48,612 nt of DNA, from the NCBI RefSeq assembly GCF_000463075.2, contig NZ_AVAQ01000015.1, positions 1 through 48,612 on the forward strand. Reading direction: 5' to 3'. Shown piece by piece: positions 8,554-16,576 of this stretch (positions are counted from its first letter, which is position 1; every line of letters starts with the position of its first letter). The notes beneath the pieces were generated by a model. The model did no database searches. It was not told the origin of the DNA and was given only the letters and a program-made list of their open reading frames with translations. The position numbers and the translations under genes are program-made. The DNA comes from Lactiplantibacillus plantarum EGD-AQ4 (GTDB lineage: Bacteria > Bacillota > Bacilli > Lactobacillales > Lactobacillaceae).

Positions 8554-9438
8554 CTAAATCATTACCGTAACCGCAGCCGCCGCAATGATCAGCACTAATC
8601 CACCAATCGTAACCCACATTTCTTTGGTGGTCTTCTTCTGACCAAGGAACCAAATTCCAGTCAGCGTCGCTAAGACAACGGAGGTTTGGGAAAGAATGAA
8701 GCCAGTAGCTAACCCGTTCATATCTGGTTGTGCAGAGATTAAGTAAGTCAGTGCAGCAAATGCGAAGAAGAAACCAGAAATGATATGCGTGTATGAGACG
8801 CCTTCGACAAGGGCTAACTTTTCACCGCGAGAAGCTAAGAACAGTGCGTAAACAACGGAGACAATTACCATTCCAATTGCTTGCGGAACGAACGCTTCTT
8901 CACCACCGATACTAGTTGCTTGGGGTGCAGCTGAGTAGGCCCAGTAGCCGATTTCACCAACCGCCAACCAGATAACGGCTTGACGTAATGTCCGGGAATT
9001 ACCAGCATCCTTATGTTCGGACCACACGGTTAAGTAAGCCCCGATAATGATTCCGACTAATGCTAAGCCACCAAGGACTTTATCCATCGAACCTGGCCAG
9101 TCGCCAAGTGCAAAGACGCCCCAGAGTGAGGCTCCTAATAGTTGAAAGGCCGTGGTAATCGGCATTGCTCGTGAAGAGCCAACCATCGTGAAGACTTTGA
9201 ATGTCACGATTTGAGCACTGGCCCAACCAATCCCTGACAAAATTGAGAACCAGAGATTCATGCCACTTGGAAAGGCAATCCCTTGAGACCACGCATAGAT
9301 CAGCGCGAAGATCAGCGTCCCAACAGTCGAACCTAAAATCTGGTTAACAGGCCGGCCACCGATCTTGGAAGCAATCGTGGGGTACAGCCCCCAACCAAGC
9401 AACGGTCCTAAGCCAATTAGTAAAGCGGTAGTATTCAT
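8554..9438 (-). CDS. rbsU: Ribose uptake protein, GRP (glucose/ribose porter) family
   Basis: 294 residues with ten hydrophobic segments spread evenly over the length, an LGPLLGWGLYPTIASKIGG type N-terminus and no ATPase domain. These are marks of the glucose/ribose uptake (GRP) family within the drug/metabolite transporter superfamily. It is the last gene of rbsK-rbsD-rbsU, starting 29 nt after rbsD behind GGAGGGATTGGA. With a ribokinase and a ribose pyranase in the same operon, D-ribose is the expected substrate. This secondary carrier replaces the RbsABC transporter found in many other bacteria. The operon is probably controlled by RbsR, encoded upstream. Confidence 0.88.
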   Translation of the reverse strand: MNTTALLIGLGPLLGWGLYPTIASKIGGRPVNQILGSTVGTLIFALIYAWSQGIAFPSGMNLWFSILSGIGWASAQIVTFKVFTMVGSSRAMPITTAFQLLGASLWGVFALGDWPGSMDKVLGGLALVGIIIGAYLTVWSEHKDAGNSRTLRQAVIWLAVGEIGYWAYSAAPQATSIGGEEAFVPQAIGMVIVSVVYALFLASRGEKLALVEGVSYTHIISGFFFAFAALTYLISAQPDMNGLATGFILSQTSVVLATLTGIWFLGQKKTTKEMWVTIGGLVLIIAAAAVTVMI

Positions 9439-9467
9439 TCCAATCCCTCCATTAATCGCCAGCTACC

Positions 9468-9863
9468 TTAAAAAGTAACGCCACTTTCCAATAAGATGTT
9501 TGAATATGGTGTCATTTCACCAGTCCGTACGAATGCCTTGCAGTCTGCCAAGTCCTTCTTCATTTCTTCGTGAGGAATAAAGGTGATTGGCGTGTCTGGC
9601 AAGCGCTTCTTGATTGCCGTCAACATCTTAGGATTTTGAACTTTGATTTCTTCTGCCAAGAAGATTCGTTGAACTTCTAGTTCTTCCAAGACATTGTTCA
9701 ATACTTGCATGAAGCTTGGAATACCGTTGTCAACGGCCAAATCAATCTTTTCAGTCGAGCTTGGTACTGGCATCCCAGCATCACCAATGCTTAACTTATC
9801 AAAATGACCCATGGTTGCGATAACTCGTGACAAATCTGAATTAATAACTTTAGTCTTTTTCAT
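9468..9863 (-). CDS. rbsD: D-ribose pyranase
   Basis: 131 residues, the normal RbsD length. The N-terminal [20 protein letters not shown] segment supplies the catalytic His20, and GDAGMPVP follows. The C-terminal [14 protein letters not shown] closes the active site in the family. The enzyme interconverts beta-pyranose and beta-furanose forms of ribose so that ribokinase receives the furanose. It starts 2 nt after the rbsK stop codon, and its Shine-Dalgarno sequence (GGAGGG) lies inside the end of rbsK, so the two are translationally coupled. Confidence 0.95.
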   Translation of the reverse strand: MKKTKVINSDLSRVIATMGHFDKLSIGDAGMPVPSSTEKIDLAVDNGIPSFMQVLNNVLEELEVQRIFLAEEIKVQNPKMLTAIKKRLPDTPITFIPHEEMKKDLADCKAFVRTGEMTPYSNILLESGVTF

Positions 9864-9865
9864 AA

Positions 9866-10786
9866 TTATTTACCCTCCGCGGCTGTAATTTCATTTTTAT
9901 AAGGAATCGATGGTTGAGCGCCAAACCGTTGTACGGCAATCGATGAGGCCCGGTTACCATAACGAATCGCATCTTCCAGATTACTGAAATCTTTGTCTAA
10001 CACACTACTCATGGCACCAATAAAGGTATCGCCAGCTGAAGTCGTATCAACGGCTTCGACCTTGAACGCTGGAATAACGCCATGCCGGCTATTGATATCG
10101 TAGAAAGCACCTTTACTACCAATCGTGATAATGACTGCCGAAATGCCTAGTTCATGCAAAGCAGCGGAAGCCTTCATCATGCTGGCTTCGTCCGTAATCG
10201 CAATGCCCGTCAACGTTTCAGTTTCAGTCTCATTCGGAACGATCATATCCGTAACCGCAAGCAATTCAGCAGGTACCTTTTCCATCGCTGGGGCTGGGTT
10301 CAAAATCGTTTTGACACCGGCCGCCTGCGCAATCTTGAACGCTTCGACCGTGCTGTCTACAGCGCTTTCAAATTGTGCAACAACAAAATCACTCGCTTCA
10401 ATGATATCCCGGTGAGCCGCAACGTCGTCCGGTGTGAACGCCATGTTAGCACCGCCGTGAATCATGATCTGATTTTCACCGGCGTCATCGACCGTCACGT
10501 AAGCTTGCCCAGTGGACTGTTTCGTCATCTTGGTAATTCCTGCTAAGTTGATTTTTTCTTGGGTCAGTAAGTCCAGCATCGTTTTACCGGCATCATCATC
10601 ACCAACTGCGCCAATAAAGTGAGTCTTCGCACCAGAACGTTGGGCTGCGACAGCTTGGTTCGCACCCTTACCACCACCGGCAGAAAAGATTTCCTTCGTG
10701 TGAATCGTTTCGCCAGGTTTTGGCATATTTTTAACCCGAATCGTCCGGTCTAAGTTGATACTCCCAATAACGGTTACCGTATTCAT
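9866..10786 (-). CDS. rbsK: Ribokinase
   Basis: 306 residues of the PfkB family. The N-terminal signature [11 protein letters not shown] and the sugar-binding [16 protein letters not shown] (about 37-51) are present. The C-terminal [13 protein letters not shown] carries the catalytic base D253 and the anion hole. It phosphorylates D-ribose to ribose-5-phosphate for the pentose phosphate/phosphoketolase route. It is the first gene of rbsKDU, with GGAGGGACC before the ATG. Two AAAACGTTTT-type palindromes and a promoter lie in the gap to rbsR, so RbsR repression is likely. Confidence 0.95.
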   Translation of the reverse strand: MNTVTVIGSINLDRTIRVKNMPKPGETIHTKEIFSAGGGKGANQAVAAQRSGAKTHFIGAVGDDDAGKTMLDLLTQEKINLAGITKMTKQSTGQAYVTVDDAGENQIMIHGGANMAFTPDDVAAHRDIIEASDFVVAQFESAVDSTVEAFKIAQAAGVKTILNPAPAMEKVPAELLAVTDMIVPNETETETLTGIAITDEASMMKASAALHELGISAVIITIGSKGAFYDINSRHGVIPAFKVEAVDTTSAGDTFIGAMSSVLDKDFSNLEDAIRYGNRASSIAVQRFGAQPSIPYKNEITAAEGK

Positions 10787-10830
10787 AATGGTCCCTCCAA
10801 ATAGTTGAATTCGTCTGAATTAGTTTTTAT

Positions 10831-10856
10831 TAAAACGTTTTATGAAAACGTTTTAA
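10831..10856 (-). promoter_or_regulatory. Tandem LacI-family operators (probable RbsR sites)
   Basis: Two closely spaced palindromes, TAAAACGTTTTA at 10831-10842 and GAAAACGTTTTA starting at 10844, each centred on CG as in LacI-family operators. They sit just downstream of the predicted start point of rbsKDU and upstream of its ribosome-binding site. RbsR is the obvious candidate ligand; CcpA is less likely because the outer TG/CA bases of a cre site are missing. Confidence 0.7.
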
Positions 10857-10869
10857 TTAGCTCATAAAA

Positions 10870-10898
10870 AATATAACACATTTGAATTCTTAATTCAA
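10870..10898 (-). promoter_or_regulatory. Putative rbsKDU promoter inside rbsR tail hairpin
   Basis: On the minus strand TTGAAT, 17 nt, TATATT. The -35 lies in the right arm of a 13-bp perfect inverted repeat (10876-10888 with 10892-10904) that also spans the rbsR stop codon. The repeat may be the rbsR terminator, being followed by TTATATTTTTTA. It could instead be an operator for another regulator. Confidence 0.55.
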
Positions 10899-11888
10899 AT
10901 GTGTCGTTGAATTTCTGACGATCAATTTAACTGGTAAGTGATGCTCTTCCCATGGCTGACGCGGGTTAGCGATTCGTTCAAGCAATTGGTTCGCAGTCGT
11001 TTGGCCCAACTCAAAAATCGGTTGAGCAATCGTCGTAAGTTGCGGTGCGACATATTGACACATCTCGACGTCATCATAGCCGATCACACTGTAATCTTCA
11101 GGGATTCTTTTGCCATGTTCGGCCATCCCTAAGTAAACACCAAAAGCAATTTCATCGTTGACGGCAAAGATCGCCGTTGCGGGTGTCGTAAAAATTTCTG
11201 GCACAACTTGGCGACCACCGGCTTTAGAGAGTGGCGTCGCAATGACGTGGACAGCCTCTCGCGGATACACACTGTAGAACCCACTGAGACGCTTCTGGAC
11301 GTTGGCCGACGGTTCTGCTGGAATAAGGACAGCAACTTGCTGGTGGCCTAGGTCTTTCAAATGTTGGGCCGCTTGGCGACCGCCATCGTAGTCATCCGTC
11401 AATACAGAGTCGCTAAAGCCTTCCGCCCGTTTTTGATCCAACACAATGAATGGATGGCCCTTTTGCCGCAGAATATCATTAATGGCATCGTTAGAAACCG
11501 CTGAACTCGCGATAATGAAGCCGTCCACCCCTCGCCGGCTCAATTCGTCCAGGTAGACCCGTTCCTTATCCTCATCCAGATCGGCATTACAGAGCATCGT
11601 AATGAAATTGTGTTGGTACAAGACGTTTTCGATACCCCGAATCAGCTCACCGAAGAATGGATTTCTAATATCAGGTACGAGCACACCAATCGTCTTACTC
11701 GTCTTATTAATCATCCGCTGAGCAAAATAATCGGGTTCATAATTTAATTCATCTCGGGCTGCTTCCACCTTCGCAACCGTCGTCGCACTAAACTTGTCCC
11801 CATGACCATTCAATATTTGCGAGACCGTTGCAATCGACCGTTCTGCAAGGCGCGCAACATCTTTGATGGTGACTGGTTTGTTTTTCAT
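10890..11888 (-). CDS. rbsR: LacI-family ribose repressor
   Basis: 332 residues. The N-terminal LacI helix-turn-helix (TIKDVARLAERSIATVSQIL, about 7-26) and a hinge helix near residue 50 precede the sugar-binding core (about 62-332). The core shows IGVLVPDIRNPFFGELIRG, DGFIIASS and TAIFAVNDEIAFG. It lies directly upstream of rbsKDU in the same direction, with tandem palindromes between them, so it is expected to repress that operon until ribose or ribose-5-phosphate is present. The start ATG follows GGAGGTGC. The final codons form part of a perfect inverted repeat. Confidence 0.92.
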   Translation of the reverse strand: MKNKPVTIKDVARLAERSIATVSQILNGHGDKFSATTVAKVEAARDELNYEPDYFAQRMINKTSKTIGVLVPDIRNPFFGELIRGIENVLYQHNFITMLCNADLDEDKERVYLDELSRRGVDGFIIASSAVSNDAINDILRQKGHPFIVLDQKRAEGFSDSVLTDDYDGGRQAAQHLKDLGHQQVAVLIPAEPSANVQKRLSGFYSVYPREAVHVIATPLSKAGGRQVVPEIFTTPATAIFAVNDEIAFGVYLGMAEHGKRIPEDYSVIGYDDVEMCQYVAPQLTTIAQPIFELGQTTANQLLERIANPRQPWEEHHLPVKLIVRNSTTHLN

Positions 11889-12091
11889 TTGAGCACCTCC
11901 AGTAATACTTTCAATGGATATTGTATCCTAGATTTTGAAAAACACCTAGTCTAATATGGGCGAGGAGCTGATAATAAATAAATTAAAATCGTTATAACCG
12001 CTGTAAAGCAAGTAGGCCCTAAAAGACACGTAAAGCATCGCAAATTCACGTGAAAGAAATTTGTTCTAGTTAACTTTCACCGCCATTATTT

Positions 12092-12131
12092 ATTTTTCTC
12101 CGCCAAATAAGGTAGCGTTGCGGAGAAAAAT
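12092..12131. repeat. 12-bp perfect inverted repeat
   Basis: ATTTTTCTCCGC and GCGGAGAAAAAT separated by 16 nt. The T and A runs are inside the stem, so it is not a textbook terminator in either direction, though it could stop transcripts converging from both sides. Confidence 0.7.
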
Positions 12132-12172
12132 TGGATTGTTTTGAATTTGATAAACTCACTCTCAATAAGATC

Positions 12173-12231
12173 AAAAAAATCGTATTATTGTATAGAAGAA
12201 TCTGAAACAGGCTATACATCAATGCGATTTT
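12173..12231 (-). terminator. Terminator of xylAB
   Basis: On the minus strand AAAATCG...TGTATAG pairs, with small bulges, with CTATACA...CGATTTTTTT, which ends in a T-run. It begins about 17 nt after the xylB stop codon. Confidence 0.8.
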
Positions 12232-12247
12232 ACCTTGTTACCCTTAA

Positions 12248-13753
12248 TTAATGTTGTTTCCTTTGTTCCAATAGTCCAGCAGTGATTGGCTGCGTTTGAA
12301 CATATATTTGTTGATATAACCGATACATTTCTTGATATTGTGCAACATGAGCAGTATCCGGATAATAGGCCTTACCATAATGGACAAAAGTCTGGGCACA
12401 ATCTGCCAATGTTTTGAACCAGCCTAAACCAGTCGCTGCGATCATTGCTGCGCCCATTCCAGGGCCTTGCTCATTTTCAAGACTGACTACTTTACAGTTA
12501 AAAATATCAGCTTGAATTTGTAACCACAACGCACTCTTAGCACCGCCACCAATTGAAACAATCGTCTTAAAATCAGCACCACTATGCTGATATAGCTTGA
12601 TCAAATCTTCGAATGAAAAGATAATCCCCTCTAAGACAGCACGTACAAAATCAGCGCGCTGGTGACTGCCATCCACACCAATGAAACTTCCGCGAATGGT
12701 TGCATCCGCATATGGCGCTCGCTCACCAACAATATACGGGGCAAATAACAAGCCGTTGGCACCAATGGTAGATTGCTCAGCACTAGCAACAACTGTTCCG
12801 AAATCCTCATCGGGTGCAAAGGTTTGTTTGAACCAATTCAATGAGTATCCGGCTGCTAATGTGACGCCCATCGAATAATATTTCCCGGGAAATGCATGCC
12901 GTTCATATTGCAAAACACCACGATAATCTGTCTGTGCATTATCTTCATACTTTAAGACTACTCCTGAGGTACCGATGCTAACTAATGCTTTATCTGAAGA
13001 TAAAATGCCTGCTCCAACGGCTCCAGCCGCATTATCAGCCGCTCCACCAAATACTTTAGTATTGACGGATAATCCCGATAATTGGGCATAAGTTTGATTA
13101 ATGTGACCCACATATGCAGTCGACTCAATTAATGGCGGACAAAGTGTCAACGGAATATCTAACTGATTGCACAAAGTCTCACTCCACTGACTGGTTGTAA
13201 TATCCAACAATACTGTTCCAGTCGCATCAGACTTGTCCATCGCCAGCTTGCCTGTCATTCGATAGCGTAAATAGTCTTTGGGTAACAAGAATGTCTGTGC
13301 CCGCTTCCAAATATTGGGCTCGTTTTCTTTAACCCATAATAATTTTGGTAACGTGAATCCCTCCAGCGGTCGATTACCCGTTATCTTAATAAAGTCACCA
13401 CCAAATTGTGATGCTAATTCTCGACATTGAGGTGTCGTTCTAGTATCATTCCACAAAATTGCGGGCCGCAACACAGTGGCCGATTCATCTAATAAAACTA
13501 ACCCATGCATTTGGCCAGAGTAACTTAATCCTTCAATCTGATCTGCGGTGACCTCAGATTGCTGCAACAATTCACGAATGGCTTGCGTTGTTTGGGTCAC
13601 CCAGTCTTCTGGATCCTGCTCACTATAGCCAGGATGCGGCTGTTGTAATGCATATTTAGCACTAGCTTGGGCCACGACATTCCCTTGCTTATCAATTGCA
13701 GAGGCCTTAACCGCACTCGTCCCTAAATCAATTCCTAACACAACTGCTGACAT
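12248..13753 (-). CDS. xylB: Xylulokinase
   Basis: 501 residues of the FGGY sugar kinase family. [11 protein letters not shown] gives the phosphate-binding motif with D9. SGQMHG (79-84) and LWNDTRT (100-106) contact the substrate, [13 protein letters not shown] carries the catalytic base D240, and [14 protein letters not shown] follows in the C-terminal domain. It phosphorylates D-xylulose to xylulose-5-phosphate, which feeds phosphoketolase. The start at 13753 has GAGGAGG upstream; a longer frame would run through the xylA-xylB hairpin. It follows xylA by 68 nt containing that hairpin, which may lower its expression relative to xylA. Confidence 0.96.
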   Translation of the reverse strand: MSAVVLGIDLGTSAVKASAIDKQGNVVAQASAKYALQQPHPGYSEQDPEDWVTQTTQAIRELLQQSEVTADQIEGLSYSGQMHGLVLLDESATVLRPAILWNDTRTTPQCRELASQFGGDFIKITGNRPLEGFTLPKLLWVKENEPNIWKRAQTFLLPKDYLRYRMTGKLAMDKSDATGTVLLDITTSQWSETLCNQLDIPLTLCPPLIESTAYVGHINQTYAQLSGLSVNTKVFGGAADNAAGAVGAGILSSDKALVSIGTSGVVLKYEDNAQTDYRGVLQYERHAFPGKYYSMGVTLAAGYSLNWFKQTFAPDEDFGTVVASAEQSTIGANGLLFAPYIVGERAPYADATIRGSFIGVDGSHQRADFVRAVLEGIIFSFEDLIKLYQHSGADFKTIVSIGGGAKSALWLQIQADIFNCKVVSLENEQGPGMGAAMIAATGLGWFKTLADCAQTFVHYGKAYYPDTAHVAQYQEMYRLYQQIYVQTQPITAGLLEQRKQH

Positions 13754-13777
13754 TTTACATCCTCCTCGCCTATATAT

Positions 13778-13814
13778 AAAAACACGCCGAAGTTCAGGCC
13801 TCAAGCGCGTTTTT
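13778..13814 (-). terminator. Hairpin between xylA and xylB (possible partial terminator)
   Basis: A 10-bp stem (13778-13787 with 13805-13814, one G-U pair) with T-rich sequence after it on the minus strand. It lies in the 68-nt gap of the xylAB operon. It could cap xylA mRNA or cut xylB transcription. Confidence 0.65.
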
Positions 13815-13821
13815 ACATATC

Positions 13822-15171
13822 TTATTTACTTAACGTCTCGATAATATAATGATTAATTGTATCCTTAACCTCTTCTAGATGATCTGAAGAAGTGGCTGCA
13901 ACCAATTCTGATTGAGGCTTATCAATGGCATATGATTCGAGTGATTTGAAGTCAGCCGTTCCAGCTTCAATTTCGGCACCAACACCACTTTGATAAGAGC
14001 GATAACGATCAGCAACTAATTTTTCCAAGAAGCCGTCTTGCTTCATCTTAAGTGCAACCCGCAATCCAGCGGCAAAGGTGTCCATCCCAACGATATGACC
14101 ATAGAACAAATCATTAGCTGCAAATGAGCTTCGGCGTGGCTTAGCATCAAAATTCAAACCACCTCGTGGCCCAATACTACCATTTTCAACAACTTCATAC
14201 ATTGCGGCAGTTGCTTCATACAAGTCTGAAGGGAATTCATCAATATCCCAACCAATTAACTTATCACCCTGGTTCGCATCCAATGAACCAAGTAAGTTGG
14301 CTTCACGGGCCACGCGAATTTCATGTTGATAAGTGTGTCCTGCTAAGTTGGCATGGTTGCCTTCCAAATTAAGCTTGAAGTCTTTGTCCAAATCATACTC
14401 TTTCATGAACGCAATTGTCGTTGCTGCATCAAAGTCATATTGATGTGTTGATGGTTCCTTAGGCTTCGGTTCCAGCAGCATTTGTGCATCAAATCCAATT
14501 TCGTTGGCATAATCTTTAGCCATATGGAAGAATTTGGCGGCGTGCTCTTGTTCTAGCTTCATATTGGTGTTCCATAGAGATTCATAACCTTCACGGCCAC
14601 CCCAGAAGACATAGTTTTCAGCACCGACACGTTTTCCGATTTCCAGGCTGTGTTTCAACTGCGCAGCCGCATAAGCGAAGACATCCGCATCTGGTGACGT
14701 TGCAGCACCTGCTACAAATCGTGGGTTCGTAAACATATTAGAAGTGTTCCATAGTACTTTCATGCCAGTCTGTTTCTGATAATCAACGATTTTATCAATA
14801 ACCTTATCCAAGTTACGATTAGTCTCCCGCAATGTGTCACCTTCAGGAGCTAAATCACGGTCATGGAAACAGAGATAGTCAACACCTAATTTGTGATAAA
14901 ATTCGAATGCTGCATCCACCTTTGCCAAGGCCAAGTCCATCGGATCCGTAATATGGTCATAAGGCCGTTGTGCGGTTCCATCACCAAATGGATCTACTAG
15001 CCGTTGATCAAATGTGTGCCAATAGGCAACTGAGAATCGTAACCAGTCACGCATCTTCTTGCCACCAATAACTTCATCAGGATTGTAATATTGGAACCCT
15101 AGTCCCGATTTTTTATCTTGATGACCAATATACTTAATTTGATCGACACCTTGCCAATATTCGTTTGTCAT
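13822..15171 (-). CDS. xylA: Xylose isomerase
   Basis: 449 residues, the usual class II length. [13 protein letters not shown] supplies the catalytic His103 and Asp106, [17 protein letters not shown] the metal-binding Glu and Lys, and [18 protein letters not shown] and [10 protein letters not shown] further metal ligands. It converts D-xylose to D-xylulose in the cytosol using divalent metal. The start at 15171 follows TTGGAGGC; an upstream in-frame extension of 31 codons runs through the promoter and operator and is not coding. Transcription starts at a near-consensus promoter (TTTACA-17-TATAAT) with a cre site over the -35 and a XylR box just downstream. Strong xylose induction and glucose repression are therefore expected. 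Confidence 0.97.
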   Translation of the reverse strand: MTNEYWQGVDQIKYIGHQDKKSGLGFQYYNPDEVIGGKKMRDWLRFSVAYWHTFDQRLVDPFGDGTAQRPYDHITDPMDLALAKVDAAFEFYHKLGVDYLCFHDRDLAPEGDTLRETNRNLDKVIDKIVDYQKQTGMKVLWNTSNMFTNPRFVAGAATSPDADVFAYAAAQLKHSLEIGKRVGAENYVFWGGREGYESLWNTNMKLEQEHAAKFFHMAKDYANEIGFDAQMLLEPKPKEPSTHQYDFDAATTIAFMKEYDLDKDFKLNLEGNHANLAGHTYQHEIRVAREANLLGSLDANQGDKLIGWDIDEFPSDLYEATAAMYEVVENGSIGPRGGLNFDAKPRRSSFAANDLFYGHIVGMDTFAAGLRVALKMKQDGFLEKLVADRYRSYQSGVGAEIEAGTADFKSLESYAIDKPQSELVAATSSDHLEEVKDTINHYIIETLSK

Positions 15172-15187
15172 AATTTCTGCCTCCAAG

Positions 15188-15213
15188 TTAGTTTGTTTCG
15201 ACAACCAACCTAC
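15188..15213 (-). promoter_or_regulatory. XylR operator at xylA
   Basis: An inverted-repeat-like box between the xylA -10 and its ribosome-binding site. On the plus strand it reads TTAGTTTGTT, a short centre, then ACAACCAACC. It resembles the XylR operators known from bacilli (TTAGTTTGTTT arms), and a similar box occurs at the xylP promoter (20398-20427). Confidence 0.75.
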
Positions 15214-15220
15214 AAGTAAG

Positions 15221-15249
15221 ATTATAGCGCATCGGCTTATCTTTGTAAA
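15221..15249 (-). promoter_or_regulatory. xylA promoter
   Basis: On the minus strand TTTACA (15244-15249), exactly 17 nt, then TATAAT (15221-15226). The -35 is inside the cre site. Confidence 0.85.
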
Positions 15250-15257
15250 CGCTTTCT
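15243..15257. promoter_or_regulatory. cre site (CcpA) at xylA
   Basis: TTGTAAACGCTTTCT matches the cre consensus WTGNAANCGNWNNCW at every position. It overlaps the -35 of xylA, which fits repression by CcpA. Confidence 0.8.
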
Positions 15258-15260
15258 TAA

Positions 15261-15294
15261 ACAAAAATAAAAGAAGCGGCTAATCCGCTTCTTT
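15261..15294 (-). terminator. xylR terminator
   Basis: AAAGAAGCGG (15270-15279) and CCGCTTCTTT (15285-15294) form a perfect 10-bp stem with a 5-nt loop. On the minus strand it is followed by TTTTATTTTTG. It includes the last codons of xylR and separates xylR from the xylA promoter. Confidence 0.85.
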
Positions 15295-16446
15295 AAAATG
15301 CAATTCATAGTCAACCATGCCTAACACATAGTGCGTAATTAAAGAACATCCGCCCAAAGAAGTTGCAAATTGGGTATTCTTAGTTAATGTGATTGGCAAC
15401 TGATCCTGCGCAATATCACGATAGTTATCCTGAATATCACCCAGTAATTCTGGCGCCTCCGCTAACAATTCCGAATTAATGAAGATTGCATCCGGATTCA
15501 AGGTTGTCACAACGTTATAAATTAAGCCTGCAATGACACTGCACGATTGTGAAAGAATCCGTTCAACTTCTCGATCATGTTGTTGGTACAGCTTGACAAC
15601 GGTCTGACGATTAGTTGTCTCGTCTTGTTTGATTCGTTTTACTCGGTTAATGATCGCTTCCTCAGAACATATCGACTCCACCGATTGTCCTGCTGTATTA
15701 GGCCCTAACAGCGTTAACGACCGCCCGACTTCACCGGCCTCACCCTGTTTGCCTCTAAATAATTGCTTATCTAGAATAATTCCCGCACCAATACCGCGAT
15801 GAATACTCAAGGTGATTGCGTTACGATAATCACGTCCGGCATTAAAGTCACGTTCATAAATCGCCGACAAATTAGCTTCATTCTCTAATATAACGGGCAC
15901 ATCAAACTCAGCTTTAAATTGCTTCACAATATCGATATCATGCATGTCAATCCATGGTGAATGGACAATCTGATTATCATTGATAATGCCATGAATCGAG
16001 AAACAAATACCTAGTAGGCCATGAATCGCATGAACTTGTGATTGCATCTCGTGTACAAAGTTCCGGCAGTCATCCAACATGGCTTCGATGGGGCGCCCCT
16101 TGGTATCAATTTCCTGATAGTCAATAATTTCAGCGTCTAAATAATTAGCCATCGCATGTAACTGACGATAACCGAGATCAAAAGTGATCGTATAGCCGTA
16201 TTTTTTATTTAACCGCGCCATGATTGGCTTTCGACCACCCACATTAGATGCAGCGCCTTCTCCAAGTTCTTCAATAAAATGATCAGCCGACAAACTATTA
16301 TATAGCGATGAAATCGTTGATTTATTTAAGTTCAATTCATGTGAAATCGCAATTCTAGAAGTTGCAGGATGATTAATAATCTGTTGTAAGACCAGCTTTA
16401 AGTTCCGGTTTCGTAACTGTGTACGACTGATGCTTCGGTTCTCCAC
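15280..16446 (-). CDS. xylR: Xylose-responsive repressor, ROK family
   Basis: 388 residues from a GTG start after GAGGG. The N-terminal winged helix-turn-helix (about 15-65; HPATSRIAISHELNLNKSTI) is followed by a ROK sugar-kinase-like sensor (about 85-388). The sensor contains SIHRGIGAGIILD and FRGKQGEAGEVG. The CxCGxxGC zinc motif of many ROK proteins is not visible; the region reads SVESICSEEA. It lies between xylQ and xylA, with its own promoter and terminator, as described for L. pentosus. Expected role: repress xylAB and xylPQ until xylose or isoprimeverose is present. Confidence 0.93.
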   Translation of the reverse strand: MENRSISRTQLRNRNLKLVLQQIINHPATSRIAISHELNLNKSTISSLYNSLSADHFIEELGEGAASNVGGRKPIMARLNKKYGYTITFDLGYRQLHAMANYLDAEIIDYQEIDTKGRPIEAMLDDCRNFVHEMQSQVHAIHGLLGICFSIHGIINDNQIVHSPWIDMHDIDIVKQFKAEFDVPVILENEANLSAIYERDFNAGRDYRNAITLSIHRGIGAGIILDKQLFRGKQGEAGEVGRSLTLLGPNTAGQSVESICSEEAIINRVKRIKQDETTNRQTVVKLYQQHDREVERILSQSCSVIAGLIYNVVTTLNPDAIFINSELLAEAPELLGDIQDNYRDIAQDQLPITLTKNTQFATSLGGCSLITHYVLGMVDYELHFKEAD

Positions 16447-16490
16447 TTCATCACCCTCTCTTAATCCTATAATTAGTAAATCTCTAACTT

Positions 16491-16519
16491 AATCTAACAA
16501 ATAATTCGTCAGGTTACAA
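16491..16519 (-). promoter_or_regulatory. xylR promoter
   Basis: On the minus strand TTGTAA (16514-16519), 17 nt, TAGATT (16491-16496), ending about 45 nt before the GTG start. No XylR box or cre site is seen here. Confidence 0.6.
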
Positions 16520-16525
16520 TTGAAA

Positions 16526-16555
16526 AGCGGCCGTCACAAGAATGTGACGACCGCT
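16526..16555 (-). terminator. xylPQ terminator
   Basis: A 13-bp stem with one mismatch (16526-16538 with 16543-16555) and a 4-nt loop, followed on the minus strand by TTTTC, just after the xylQ stop codon. Confidence 0.8.
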
Positions 16556-16576
16556 CAATTACCTGTCAAATTCTTA

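Larger units (their letters stand above)
11889..12247. other. Intergenic region between rbsR and xylB
   Basis: About 360 AT-rich nt marking the downstream end of the xyl locus. It holds the xylB terminator (12173-12231) and a 12-bp perfect inverted repeat (12092-12103 with 12120-12131, 16-nt loop). There is also a short CACGTG-centred palindrome at about 12046. No gene seen. Confidence 0.6.

Noticed and set aside
10831-10856. Reading the two AAAACGTTTT palindromes as cre sites
   Set aside because: They lack the TG and CA outer bases of cre and occur as a close pair at the rbs promoter, which fits RbsR better.
12046-12060. CACGTGAAA-centred palindrome resembling parS
   Set aside because: It differs from the parS consensus at four of 16 positions, mostly in the outer bases, unlike the perfect site at 25526.
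15172-15264. N-terminal extension of xylA with a hydrophobic segment resembling a signal anchor
   Set aside because: It is the xylA promoter, cre site and XylR box read as codons; the real start has GGAGG and gives the canonical 449-residue enzyme.
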